The position numbers and the translations under genes are program-made. Positions 1-7,410 of a DNA stretch of 8,798 nucleotides are shown here, piece after piece. Positions within the stretch are counted from its first letter, which is position 1; every line of letters starts with the position of its first letter. The notes beneath the pieces are model-generated. The model had not been told where the DNA came from. It was given only the letters and a program-made list of their open reading frames with translations, and ran no database searches. Origin of the DNA: JAHIYU01 sp964476155 (GTDB taxonomy: Bacteria > Krumholzibacteriota > Krumholzibacteriia > LZORAL124-64-63); contig CAYYYS010000065.1 in assembly GCA_964476155.1 (NCBI GenBank), positions 1 to 8,798 of the forward strand, in the 5' to 3' direction.

Positions 1-68
1 TGCTGGCGCCGGATTACCAGGGGCCTTCGGCGGATCGGGTGGAGATGCCGCCGGAAGAGGCGCCATGA
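1..68 (+). CDS. C-terminal tail of an unidentified protein (partial, runs off left edge)
   Basis: The frame whose first complete codon is at position 3 is open from the window edge and ends in TGA at 66-68. It encodes 21 residues ending EEAP, rich in proline and acidic residues. The stop overlaps the next gene's ATG (ATGA), the same junction style used by the genes that follow, which is the main reason to believe it is a real reading frame. The tail is too short and too low in complexity to assign a family. By position it is probably another polysaccharide-cluster gene, but that is inference only. Confidence 0.6.
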   Translation, partial: LAPDYQGPSADRVEMPPEEAP

Positions 69-1345
69 GTCGGGACGTGCCCTCCTTGCGTCACAACTTC
101 CTGTGGACGCTCTCGGGGAATATCATCTACGCCGCTTGTCTGTGGGGCCTGTTGGTCGTGCTGACGAAACTGGGATCGCCCGGTCTGGTCGGCCGCTTTT
201 CCCTGGCCTCTGCCGTAGCCACCCCCATTTTCGTATTCGCCAACCTGCAGTTGCGGGCAGTGCTGGTTTCCGACGCACGGGACGAACACGAATTCCGCGA
301 CTACCTCGGTGTTCGGTTGCTCATGTTTCCCTTGGCTTTGGCGGTGATCGCGGTAGCGGCCGTTCTGGGCTACAGTGGCGCACAGGTCGCGGCCATCATG
401 CTGTTCGGTCTGGCGCGCGGGGTCGAATCCCTGAGCGACATTTTCTATGGTTATGCCCAGAAGAACGAACGCATGGACCTCGTCGCCCGCTCGATGATCA
501 TCAAGGGCATCGCCTCTCTGGCTCTCTTCGCAGGCGCATTCTACTGGACAAGGGATCTGTTGCCCGCCCTTGGCGCCATGGTGGCGGGCTGGGTCGTGCC
601 GTTGTTGGTTTTCGATATTCCCCGCTGCCGTGCGCACATGAGCGGCGTGGGCGAGTCTCTCGCCGGATTGCGTCCGCGCTGGCGCATGCCGTCCGTGCGC
701 GGCATCGTGTGGACGGCCTTGCCGCTGGGGCTGGTCATGCTGATGATCCAGCTGCGCAATACCATCCCCCGTACACTGCTCGAGAACGGACACGGGGAGG
801 AGATGCTCGGTATCTTCTCGGCGCTGGCCTATATCGTGATCGCCGGCAACATGGTGGTTCTGGCCCTGTCCCAGTCCAGTATCGCACGTCTTTCGCGCGC
901 CCATGCGGCGGGTGACATGGACGCGTTCCGGGCGACGGTGATCAAGTTGGTGTATGTCGGACTGCTGATCGGCGCCGCAGGCGTGGGTGTGGCCAAAGTG
1001 GCTGGTGGGCCGATCCTGTCCTTTCTCTACGATCCCGAGTATGCGCTCTACGGCGACACGTTCCTGATCATCATGGCCGCAGGTGGGATCTCGTATGTGG
1101 GCAGCCTGCTCGGCGCTCCAGCAACGGCTATGCGGGCTTTCGGCGCCCAGCTGAAAGTACACTCCGTCAACACGGTCGTTCTGCTGGCGCTGGGTTGGTT
1201 TTTGATTCCCCGGTACGGCATGACGGGCGCGGCCTGGACCATGCTGGGCGGCGCGACGACCGTCACCGTGTCGTATGCTTTCATCGTGGTGCGGGGGATG
1301 GCCGCTGCGCACCGCGGCCCGACCAATGTTGGAGGTGAGGCATGA
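65..1345 (+). CDS. wzx: Wzx-type polysaccharide flippase (MATE/MOP-superfamily membrane protein)
   Basis: This is a 426-residue, strongly hydrophobic multi-pass membrane protein with about 12 likely transmembrane segments, for example residues 13-34, 46-63, 83-101, 105-118, 146-160, 165-183, 213-228, 248-268, 293-311, 332-350, 368-381 and 387-409. The opening (RHNFLWTLSGNIIYAAC) and the following hydrophobic helix with KLGSPGLVG at 35-43 are typical of the lipopolysaccharide-biosynthesis/Wzx branch of the MOP exporters. These proteins move undecaprenyl-diphosphate-linked oligosaccharide units across the inner membrane. ATG at 65 overlaps the preceding stop by 4 nt and is preceded by GAAGAGG. 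The next gene, a polymerase, overlaps the end of this one by 4 nt, the pairing expected of a Wzx/Wzy pathway. The substrate cannot be read from the sequence. Other MOP exporters such as MurJ are less likely given the neighbours and the shorter length. Confidence 0.85.
   Translation: MSRDVPSLRHNFLWTLSGNIIYAACLWGLLVVLTKLGSPGLVGRFSLASAVATPIFVFANLQLRAVLVSDARDEHEFRDYLGVRLLMFPLALAVIAVAAVLGYSGAQVAAIMLFGLARGVESLSDIFYGYAQKNERMDLVARSMIIKGIASLALFAGAFYWTRDLLPALGAMVAGWVVPLLVFDIPRCRAHMSGVGESLAGLRPRWRMPSVRGIVWTALPLGLVMLMIQLRNTIPRTLLENGHGEEMLGIFSALAYIVIAGNMVVLALSQSSIARLSRAHAAGDMDAFRATVIKLVYVGLLIGAAGVGVAKVAGGPILSFLYDPEYALYGDTFLIIMAAGGISYVGSLLGAPATAMRAFGAQLKVHSVNTVVLLALGWFLIPRYGMTGAAWTMLGGATTVTVSYAFIVVRGMAAAHRGPTNVGGEA
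1331..1336 (+). promoter_or_regulatory. Strong Shine-Dalgarno site for the polymerase gene
   Basis: GGAGGT lies inside the 3' end of the flippase gene, 5 nt before ATG at 1342. It is the closest match to the Shine-Dalgarno consensus among the operon junctions. It fixes the start of the polymerase and suggests independent ribosome loading in addition to coupling through the 4-nt overlap. Confidence 0.75.
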
Positions 1346-2589
1346 GGGACGCGGACTTTCCCTGGCTGGTAGTATTTCTAACCGTGGCCTTGGTGTCGGT
1401 GCGCCTGTCGCGACGTATGTTCGGAACCTGGTTTTCGCCGTTGACCATGTACATTGGCATGAATGCCCTGTCGATGGCCATGTATCATATAAAGTGGCTG
1501 GCCTATCACGAGGTTTGTGTCGCCACGCACCTGATTTTGCTTGGGTCGATGTTCGCTTTTTACGTGGGATCACACAATGCTCTGGGACGAGGTTTCAAGC
1601 CCGAAAGTCTCCGGGCCGCCCCGAAACCCGACTTCGCCAACCTCGATCATTTCTTCTACATCACGGTCGTCATCTCTACGTTCGGGTGGATCCTGGCGTC
1701 GATGATCCTGGTGTCGAAATTCGGATTCGGTGTATTGGTTCGCAATATCTGGATGCTCCAGAACGAGTTCCAGATGCAGTTCATCGGCTACCTGAACATG
1801 CTGGGCATCCTGGTCCTGCCTATACACGTGATTCGGTATCTGCACGGCCGTACGCGACCCCTCGACCTGTTATTGGTGGGATCGGCCCTGTTTGGCCTGC
1901 TGCTGTCCGGGATCAAGGGCTATCTCGTCGTCTCGACCATCGGAGCCATGGTGGTTTGGAGCGTTGTGCGACCGGATCGTTTCCGCCCAGCGCATCTGAT
2001 GGGGGCGCTCGGCGTCCTGCTCATGTTCTTCATTGTCTATTCAGCCCGTATCGACGTCTTTGTCTCGAATTCATTCGCCGGAAGCGAAGTGTCGCAAAAG
2101 TTCTCGTATCTGCAGCGTCCGTACCTCTATTTCACGGGGAGCTGGCCGGCCTTCGAATCGGTCATCACGGGCATCATGCCGGACCAGCCGCGCTGGGGTT
2201 TCGTCACCCTGCAACCGCTCTGGAAGCTGCTGAGCGGTCTCGGTATCATCGAATCCGTGCCTCATGTTTTGCCGTTCAGCACGACGGGCGTATCTCCCTT
2301 CAACGTCTACGCGTTCGCAGGCGAGGTCTTCTGGGACTGGGGGCTGACCGGCTGTCTGATATTCTCATGGCTGCTGGGTCATATTTCGACACGTCTCTAC
2401 CTGAGGGCGCGTCGGTGTCCCTACTGGGGGCACACCCTGGTGTATGGTGTGGTCGGCTATGGCGTCTTCATGAGCACCTTCGCCTACTTCTTCCGCTTCA
2501 ACATGATGTTGCTGCTGCTCTACACCTACATGTTCGGCTTCGTGCTGCCGCGCGGCGGGATCTTCGTCGATCGGAGATGGCGTGGGTGA
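1342..2589 (+). CDS. wzy: Wzy-type oligosaccharide repeat-unit polymerase
   Basis: This is a 415-residue polytopic membrane protein with about 10-12 hydrophobic segments, for example residues 7-22, 34-50, 59-76, 103-124, 148-165, 174-207, 218-234, 328-347 and 363-402. A large hydrophilic loop, probably periplasmic, spans roughly 235-325. Family-like features are the short LSGIKGY element (188-194), where polymerases of this group often have a serine/glycine/basic motif after a helix, and the loop element YFTGSWPAFES (263-273). The segment from SPFNVYAFAGEVFWDWG (318-334) into the following helix is also characteristic. Known family members join undecaprenyl-linked units into a polymer on the periplasmic face. 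Sequence conservation in Wzy is low, so the call rests on topology, these short motifs and position directly after Wzx. A Wzy-like O-antigen ligase is the main alternative. The start is ATG at 1342 with a strong ribosome site, overlapping the flippase stop by 4 nt. Confidence 0.8.
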   Translation: MRDADFPWLVVFLTVALVSVRLSRRMFGTWFSPLTMYIGMNALSMAMYHIKWLAYHEVCVATHLILLGSMFAFYVGSHNALGRGFKPESLRAAPKPDFANLDHFFYITVVISTFGWILASMILVSKFGFGVLVRNIWMLQNEFQMQFIGYLNMLGILVLPIHVIRYLHGRTRPLDLLLVGSALFGLLLSGIKGYLVVSTIGAMVVWSVVRPDRFRPAHLMGALGVLLMFFIVYSARIDVFVSNSFAGSEVSQKFSYLQRPYLYFTGSWPAFESVITGIMPDQPRWGFVTLQPLWKLLSGLGIIESVPHVLPFSTTGVSPFNVYAFAGEVFWDWGLTGCLIFSWLLGHISTRLYLRARRCPYWGHTLVYGVVGYGVFMSTFAYFFRFNMMLLLLYTYMFGFVLPRGGIFVDRRWRG

Positions 2590-3622
2590 TGCGCTTCGCG
2601 TGATGGGCTTGACCGCCGGACGCAATGTACCTGGTGCGCGTTTTCGTGTGGGGCAGTTCGTTGCGCCGCTGCGAGACCTGGGTATCGATCTGCACTGGTG
2701 TACCGCGCCTGTCCGCAAACATCCGCCGCGCACGAAACTGCTGCGACCACTCTGGTTCCCGGCCTCGGTGGCCGGGCGCATTCCAGGCGTGATATCGACC
2801 TGGCGCGCGGACGTCACCCTCTTTTCGCGCGAACTTGTTTCGACCTTCGTCACCCTGGAGCCGTTGACGCGCCGGCCGCGGGTTTTGGATGTGGACGACG
2901 CAATCTGGATGCGTCGCGGCGGCGCCTACGCGCGTCGGCTGGCCGGTCTTGTCGACGCTGTCATCGCCGGCAACGATTTCGTGGCCGACTGGTTCGGGAG
3001 TCGTTGTCCCCGGGTGGAGATTCTACCCACGGCCGTCGATACGCAACGGTTTCAACCGGGCGGACCGGGTGCCGACGAGGACGGCGACGTCGTGCTGGGC
3101 TGGAGCGGCACGTCGACCAATTTCCCCTATCTCATCGGCCTGCAGCAGGCCCTGTTACGAGTCATGCGCGAACGGCCTCGCGCCCGTCTGGCCATCAGTT
3201 CTGATCGTCGGCCCGCGATGCCCGATCTACCGGCGGATCGTGTCACCTACGTTCCGTGGTCCATGGGCTCCGAAGTTCCGTTCCTGCAGTCTCTAGACGT
3301 GGGGTTGATGCCCTTGGCCGACGACGACTGGACTCGCGGCAAGTGCTCCTACAAGATGCTGCTCTATCTGGCCTGCGGGACACCCGTGGTGGTCACGCCC
3401 GTGGGTATGAATGCCCAGGTCTTGGCACAGGACGAGGTCGGTTACGGGGCTGCGGACGAAGACGACTGGGTCGCGGCCCTGATTGCCTTGATCGATGACG
3501 CGGCGTTACGTCATCGCCTGGGCAACCGTGGCGTTGAACTGGTGCAGAACCACTACAGCATGGACATCGTCACGCCGCGGCTCGCGGCCTTGCTGTCGGA
3601 CGTGTCAGGGGTAACGTCGTGA
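2582..3622 (+). CDS. GT-B fold glycosyltransferase (GT4-like), polysaccharide assembly
   Basis: This cytoplasmic protein of 346 residues has no membrane segment. It contains the N-terminal GARFR element (18-22), DVDDAIW (103-109), IAGND (128-132), ILPTAVDT (147-154) and a LGWSGTS element (172-178) starting the second Rossmann half. The nucleotide-sugar-binding region DVGLMPL...GKCSYKMLLYLACGTPVVVTPVG (239-275) is also present. This set matches GT4-like transferases common in polysaccharide loci. It lacks the usual acidic E-x7-E pair, having the GKCSYKML form instead. The donor and acceptor sugars are unknown. The chosen start is GTG at 2582, with GGAG at 2573-2576 five nt upstream, giving an 8-nt overlap with the polymerase stop. 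ATG at 2603 is an alternative that would shorten the protein by 7 residues but has no good ribosome site. Confidence 0.85.
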   Translation: MGDALRVMGLTAGRNVPGARFRVGQFVAPLRDLGIDLHWCTAPVRKHPPRTKLLRPLWFPASVAGRIPGVISTWRADVTLFSRELVSTFVTLEPLTRRPRVLDVDDAIWMRRGGAYARRLAGLVDAVIAGNDFVADWFGSRCPRVEILPTAVDTQRFQPGGPGADEDGDVVLGWSGTSTNFPYLIGLQQALLRVMRERPRARLAISSDRRPAMPDLPADRVTYVPWSMGSEVPFLQSLDVGLMPLADDDWTRGKCSYKMLLYLACGTPVVVTPVGMNAQVLAQDEVGYGAADEDDWVAALIALIDDAALRHRLGNRGVELVQNHYSMDIVTPRLAALLSDVSGVTS

Positions 3623-5118
3623 TGCGAAACACGCGACGGGAACCGTGGCAGATCAAGCCTGACTGGGATCACTTGGGGGGCTATTCGCCATACCTGGACC
3701 CCGCAGGACGTCCTGCCACCATGGATTTCGCGACAGCCCTGCAGGGCGTGTCGGGCTCCCCCGCCATCGACCCCGCGGCCGTCGTCGCCTACCTGGCTTT
3801 CAAGTATCTGCTGGGCGACCGGACATTGGTTGCGGGCCTGAATCGCGCGCCCTGGATGAGCGTACCCGGCGACGAGGACGATTGGGCTACGTTGCCGCTG
3901 CCGGAGGCGGGTACACGCAAGCCCCCGGTCGCGGAAATAGCCGAGGCGTTACACGATGCGCTGCTGGAAGAGTGCCGTGAATATGTGGCCGGCGCCGGTC
4001 GCGTGGGATTGCTCCTGAGCGGCGGTATGGATAGTCGGATCGTCGCCGGCGTATTGCGGCAGATCCAGCTCGAGAATGGTGGCGCGCCGGATGTTCTCGC
4101 CCTGACCTGGGGATTGCCCGACACCCGCGACGTCCTCTATGCGCGCCGGGTGGCCGACGGTTTCGGTTGGGACTGGGAGCACTTCCCGCTGACGGCCGAG
4201 TCGCTCTGGCGCAATGTACTCTGGGTGGGTCATCATGGTTGCGAGGTGGCGCCCGTACATCTGCATGCCTTGCCCGATGTCGGAGCGCTCGAAGGGCTCG
4301 ACGTGGTGCTCGCCGGCAGTTACGGCGATTCGATCGGTCGCGCGGAATTCTCGGGCCGACACCTGACTGCGTTGCAACCTGTCGATGCGGAGCCGCTCGA
4401 TCCATTTGGAATAGTACGCGGATCGGTTCTGCGGTCGGTACGACCGGAGATCGCCGCGGATGCAGGCATCGGTGATGCGCAATGGCCTCAGCTCGGCAAG
4501 CTGCGGAAGCTAGAAATCGCCCAGCAACTGCATTACATGCGCCGCAAGCTACAGAGCTGCATGGCCACCGCCCTGGGCGAGACTCGCTTGTGCCAGCTCT
4601 TCACGTCGCCGCGTGTCGTCGATCTGATGTGGGGTCTGTCACCCAGCGTGCGCGACGACGGCATCTATCTCTCCCTGTTGCAGCGGCTGGACAACGAATT
4701 GGCGGAGATTCCCTGGGCCCGCACCGGGTGCGCCTTCGGCGGCCCCGACGAGGGGTCGAACAGCACACCGAGTGATGACGCACCCCGCCAACATCACCGC
4801 TACGGCGCCTGGCTGCGTGAGGATCTGGGCGACGAAATAGCGGCGCGGGCCGGAAGCAAACGCGTGTTGGAGTCGGGTCTCTTTATTCCAGGCGGATTAC
4901 GCCGTCTGTTGAAGATCTGGCGCCGCGGCCGAACGATCAGCGTAGGCCTGGTCGACGAGATCGTCTGCTGGCTGGCGAGCTTCGACGTTTTATTGGAGAC
5001 CTATCGAATCGAGGGCATACCGGCAGGACGACCTTCGCCTGCGGATGAGATGCGTAGCCTTTACGGTTCCGCCCGCGCCCAAGCCTACACGATCATCAGG
5101 AGCAGGCTACGTGATTGA
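3619..5118 (+). CDS. Asparagine-synthase-like protein lacking the glutaminase domain (possible sugar-amidating enzyme)
   Basis: The protein has 499 residues. The ATP-pyrophosphatase P-loop SGGMDS is at 134-139, followed by an adenylate-site-like GSYGDSIGR (233-241) and the C-terminal block SPRVVDLMWGLSPSVR (330-345) typical of the asparagine synthase domain. The class II glutaminase domain, which needs an N-terminal Met-Cys, is absent: the protein starts Met-Met-Arg. Residues about 51-93 resemble only the linker that normally joins glutaminase and synthase (DPAAVVAYLAFKYLLGDRT). The family activates a carboxylate by adenylation and transfers an amine. In polysaccharide clusters relatives have been linked to amidation of uronic acids, which is the preferred but unproven role here. 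The amine source would be free ammonia or a partner glutaminase. The start is GTG at 3619 (GTGA overlap with the previous stop, AGGGG at 3607-3611). ATG at 3622 is equally possible and would remove one residue. Confidence 0.8.
   Translation: MMRNTRREPWQIKPDWDHLGGYSPYLDPAGRPATMDFATALQGVSGSPAIDPAAVVAYLAFKYLLGDRTLVAGLNRAPWMSVPGDEDDWATLPLPEAGTRKPPVAEIAEALHDALLEECREYVAGAGRVGLLLSGGMDSRIVAGVLRQIQLENGGAPDVLALTWGLPDTRDVLYARRVADGFGWDWEHFPLTAESLWRNVLWVGHHGCEVAPVHLHALPDVGALEGLDVVLAGSYGDSIGRAEFSGRHLTALQPVDAEPLDPFGIVRGSVLRSVRPEIAADAGIGDAQWPQLGKLRKLEIAQQLHYMRRKLQSCMATALGETRLCQLFTSPRVVDLMWGLSPSVRDDGIYLSLLQRLDNELAEIPWARTGCAFGGPDEGSNSTPSDDAPRQHHRYGAWLREDLGDEIAARAGSKRVLESGLFIPGGLRRLLKIWRRGRTISVGLVDEIVCWLASFDVLLETYRIEGIPAGRPSPADEMRSLYGSARAQAYTIIRSRLRD
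5098..5102 (+). promoter_or_regulatory. Shine-Dalgarno site that sets the start of the next glycosyltransferase at GTG 5111
   Basis: AGGAG lies 8 nt before GTG at 5111. The longest open frame would start at ATG 5045, 74 nt inside the previous gene, adding 22 residues with no glycosyltransferase character and no comparable ribosome site. GTG 5111 gives the same 8-nt overlap seen at two other junctions, so it is the preferred start. Confidence 0.75.
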
Positions 5119-6256
5119 CGGACGGACAGCGAGTCGACCCGACACGCTCACCATTCTGGTGACCAACCTGGATCGCGGCGGCGCGGAGACCCAGGCGGTT
5201 CGTCTTGCCTTGGGCCTGCGTTCGCGCGGATGGCGCGTGCGCATGGTTTCCCTGTTGTCCCCTCGCGATTTTGTCGCTCGGCTGAACGACGCTGATATCC
5301 CCGTGGTTGCTCTGCACCTGAATGGAATTCCGAGCCTGCCCGGCGCCCTGTATCGCCTGTGGCGTGAGTTGCGGCAGCATCGTCCCGAGGTTCTGGCGAC
5401 CTTCACCTATCACGCCAATGTATCCGGGAAGGTGATCGGCCGGCTGGCCGGTGTGCCCCGCGTGATAGCCTCGATCCGGAGCGAGTTCTTTGGTGGACGA
5501 CTGCGGGATCGTCTCGAAAGCCTGACCGGCCGCCTGGCGACAGCGACGATTACCAACTCGCGGCACGTGGGTGAACGCCTCGTCGAGCGCGGTGTGGTGG
5601 ATGCTCGCAAGCTCGCGGTCGTAACCAATGCGGTTGCCCCCGCGGTGGCGATCACGCCCACGGAGCGCAGCGAACTGCGTCGTGAGATGGGCGCAGTAGA
5701 CGATGGTCTGCTGTGGCTGGCGGTGGGTCGATTCGAAACAGCCAAAGATTATCCCAACCTGCTTCGGGCCTTCGCTCGGCTGGTGGACGAGCGACCCCGC
5801 TCACGTCTTGCCATCATCGGCTATGGCGCCCTAGACAAAGTGGTTCGCGCGGGCGTCGCCGAAGAGGGTCTGGATGAGCAGGTCCGGGTGTTGGGACGTC
5901 GCGACGATGCAACGCGCTACCTTGAGGCCTGCGACGCCTACGTCCTGTCGTCGGCCTGGGAGGGGTTGCCCAATACGGTGCTTGAGGCCATGGCCGCCGC
6001 GCAACCCGTTGTTGCGACTGTAGTGGGCGGCGTGAAGGACCTGTTGGACGATGGTAAGGCCGGCCTGCTCGCCCCCCCGCGTGATCCGGTCGCCCTGGCC
6101 GACGCCATGGTGCGTCTCGACGCGCTTGGCTCCGAGCAACGGGACGTCATGGGGCGCCGAGGCTTGGAAATCGCCACGGCGCGCCACGGTGTCCAGGCCA
6201 CGCTCAATAGGTGGGAATCCGTCCTGAGAGACGAAGGGGGAGTCGGCCATGTCTGA
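5111..6256 (+). CDS. GT4-family glycosyltransferase (GT-B fold, retaining type)
   Basis: From GTG 5111 this encodes 381 residues and is soluble or peripheral to the membrane. The N-terminal Rossmann half opens with TILVTNLDRGGAETQ (14-28), a typical GT4 glycine-rich acceptor-side motif. The second half opens with VGRFETAKDYPNLLRAF (205-221). The donor-binding E-x7-E motif is intact in SAWEGLPNTVLEAM (E284 and E292), followed by PVVATVVGGVKD (299-310). These features are standard for the GT4 family (WaaG/PimA/RfaB type), whose members use nucleotide-activated sugars with retention of configuration. The sugar is not predictable here. The gene overlaps the asparagine-synthase-like gene by 8 nt upstream and the next glycosyltransferase by 8 nt downstream. 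Its role is inferred as adding one sugar to the lipid-linked unit. Confidence 0.88.
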   Translation: MIDGRTASRPDTLTILVTNLDRGGAETQAVRLALGLRSRGWRVRMVSLLSPRDFVARLNDADIPVVALHLNGIPSLPGALYRLWRELRQHRPEVLATFTYHANVSGKVIGRLAGVPRVIASIRSEFFGGRLRDRLESLTGRLATATITNSRHVGERLVERGVVDARKLAVVTNAVAPAVAITPTERSELRREMGAVDDGLLWLAVGRFETAKDYPNLLRAFARLVDERPRSRLAIIGYGALDKVVRAGVAEEGLDEQVRVLGRRDDATRYLEACDAYVLSSAWEGLPNTVLEAMAAAQPVVATVVGGVKDLLDDGKAGLLAPPRDPVALADAMVRLDALGSEQRDVMGRRGLEIATARHGVQATLNRWESVLRDEGGVGHV

Positions 6257-7403
6257 GCGACCTCACCGCCTTCTCATCCTGATCCCCGAAGACTGGAACG
6301 TCTGCACCCATCGCCTGCCCCTAGTACGCACCGCGTGCGAGGCGGGCTTCGAAACCACTGTCGTCACACGCGTGCGCGACCACGCCACTCCCATCCGCGA
6401 GACGGGCGCCGACCTGATTCCCATGCGCGTGCAGCGCGGTTTCCACGGCCCGCTCGCGGAAGCGGCCGGCCTGCGTGATCTCGTCGACATCTATCGCCGG
6501 GTGCGTCCCGACATCGTGCATCACATCACGCCGAAATACGTGCTCTACGGTTCGATCGCCGCGCGCCTGACCCGCGTTCCGTGTGTCGTGAACGCCTTGG
6601 CGGGCTTAGGCACCGTCTATACATCCACCGGTCAACGGGCCGCATTGAGACGCAAAGCAGTCTCCTTGGCCTTCCGCACATTGCTGCGCGGACGCGGGTC
6701 GCATCTGATCGTGCAGAACCGGGACGATCGGGTCTTTTTCCACGACATCATCGGGTTGCCCAAGTCATCCATCACCATGATCCGCGGCGCGGGTGTCGAT
6801 GTCGAAGAATTCAGCCCGGCCCCTCACGAACCGGAGGCGCCGATCCGCTTCGCCATAGTCACGCGACTGCTCGGCGACAAGGGCGTGCGCGAGTCGGTCG
6901 AAGCGGCCCGTATCCTGAACCAGCGTCGCGACGACGTGCGCATCGTGATTGCCGGGGACGGCGATTCCTTCAACCCGTTGTCGATCAGTGACGAGGAAAT
7001 TACGGCCTGGGCCCGGGAGGGCGTCGTAGAGATGGCGGGCCGCGTGGATGCGGTGGCGGATCTGCTGCGGACCTGCCACGTAGGGTTGTTGCCCTCTTAC
7101 CGGGAAGGACTGCCCAAGTCCTTGCTGGAGGCCGCGGCCTGTGGTTTGCCGCTCATCGCCACCGACGTACCCGGCTGTCGTGAGATATGCCACGACGGTG
7201 TCAACGGGCTGCTCATTCCGCCCCGTGATGTGGACGGCATCGTAACGGCCGTCGAGAGGATGGCGGATGACCCCGAAATGCGTCGACGCATGGGTGAGGC
7301 GTCGCGGCGCATGGCGGTGGAAGAGTTCAGTCAGGAGTTGGTGAACGGGCGGACGATCGACTTGTATCGTGAGCGTCTTGCGGAGCGGCCGCGGCGGGAT
7401 TGA
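6249..7403 (+). CDS. GT4-family glycosyltransferase, last gene of the operon
   Basis: The protein has 384 residues and a GT-B fold. The N-terminal half has HHITPKYVLYGSIAAR (91-106) and NALAGLGTVYTS (115-126), a pattern common in polysaccharide-cluster transferases that act early on undecaprenyl-linked acceptors (PglA/WbpH-like; a family-level resemblance, not an assignment). IRGAGVDVEEFSP (178-190) and RLLGDKGV (206-213) lead into the donor half. The E-x7-E motif is intact in REGLPKSLLEAAACGLPLIATDVPGCREI (E286 and E294). A hexosamine-type donor would fit the resemblance but is speculative. ATG 6249 lies 8 nt inside the previous gene and follows a GGGGGAG stretch. The stop at 7401-7403 is 7 bp from the stop of the convergent gene, so the operon has no room for its own intergenic terminator. 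Confidence 0.87.
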   Translation: MSERPHRLLILIPEDWNVCTHRLPLVRTACEAGFETTVVTRVRDHATPIRETGADLIPMRVQRGFHGPLAEAAGLRDLVDIYRRVRPDIVHHITPKYVLYGSIAARLTRVPCVVNALAGLGTVYTSTGQRAALRRKAVSLAFRTLLRGRGSHLIVQNRDDRVFFHDIIGLPKSSITMIRGAGVDVEEFSPAPHEPEAPIRFAIVTRLLGDKGVRESVEAARILNQRRDDVRIVIAGDGDSFNPLSISDEEITAWAREGVVEMAGRVDAVADLLRTCHVGLLPSYREGLPKSLLEAAACGLPLIATDVPGCREICHDGVNGLLIPPRDVDGIVTAVERMADDPEMRRRMGEASRRMAVEEFSQELVNGRTIDLYRERLAERPRRD

Positions 7404-7410
7404 TGACCTG

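Noticed and set aside
14..1573. A 519-codon open frame on the - strand opposite the flippase and the start of the polymerase gene
   Set aside because: It is the antisense shadow of GC-rich coding DNA. The product is rich in His, Gln, Arg and Gly with no recognisable domain, while the + strand encodes a coherent membrane protein with overlap-coupled neighbours.
1275..2603. A 442-codon + strand frame overlapping the polymerase gene
   Set aside because: It is out of frame with the polymerase, rich in Arg/His, has no motifs, and starts inside the flippase gene. It is a frame shadow.
5045..5110. Upstream ATG extension of the glycosyltransferase at 5111
   Set aside because: It would overlap the asparagine-synthase-like gene by 74 nt and add 22 non-family residues without a good ribosome site. 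GTG 5111 has AGGAG at 8 nt.
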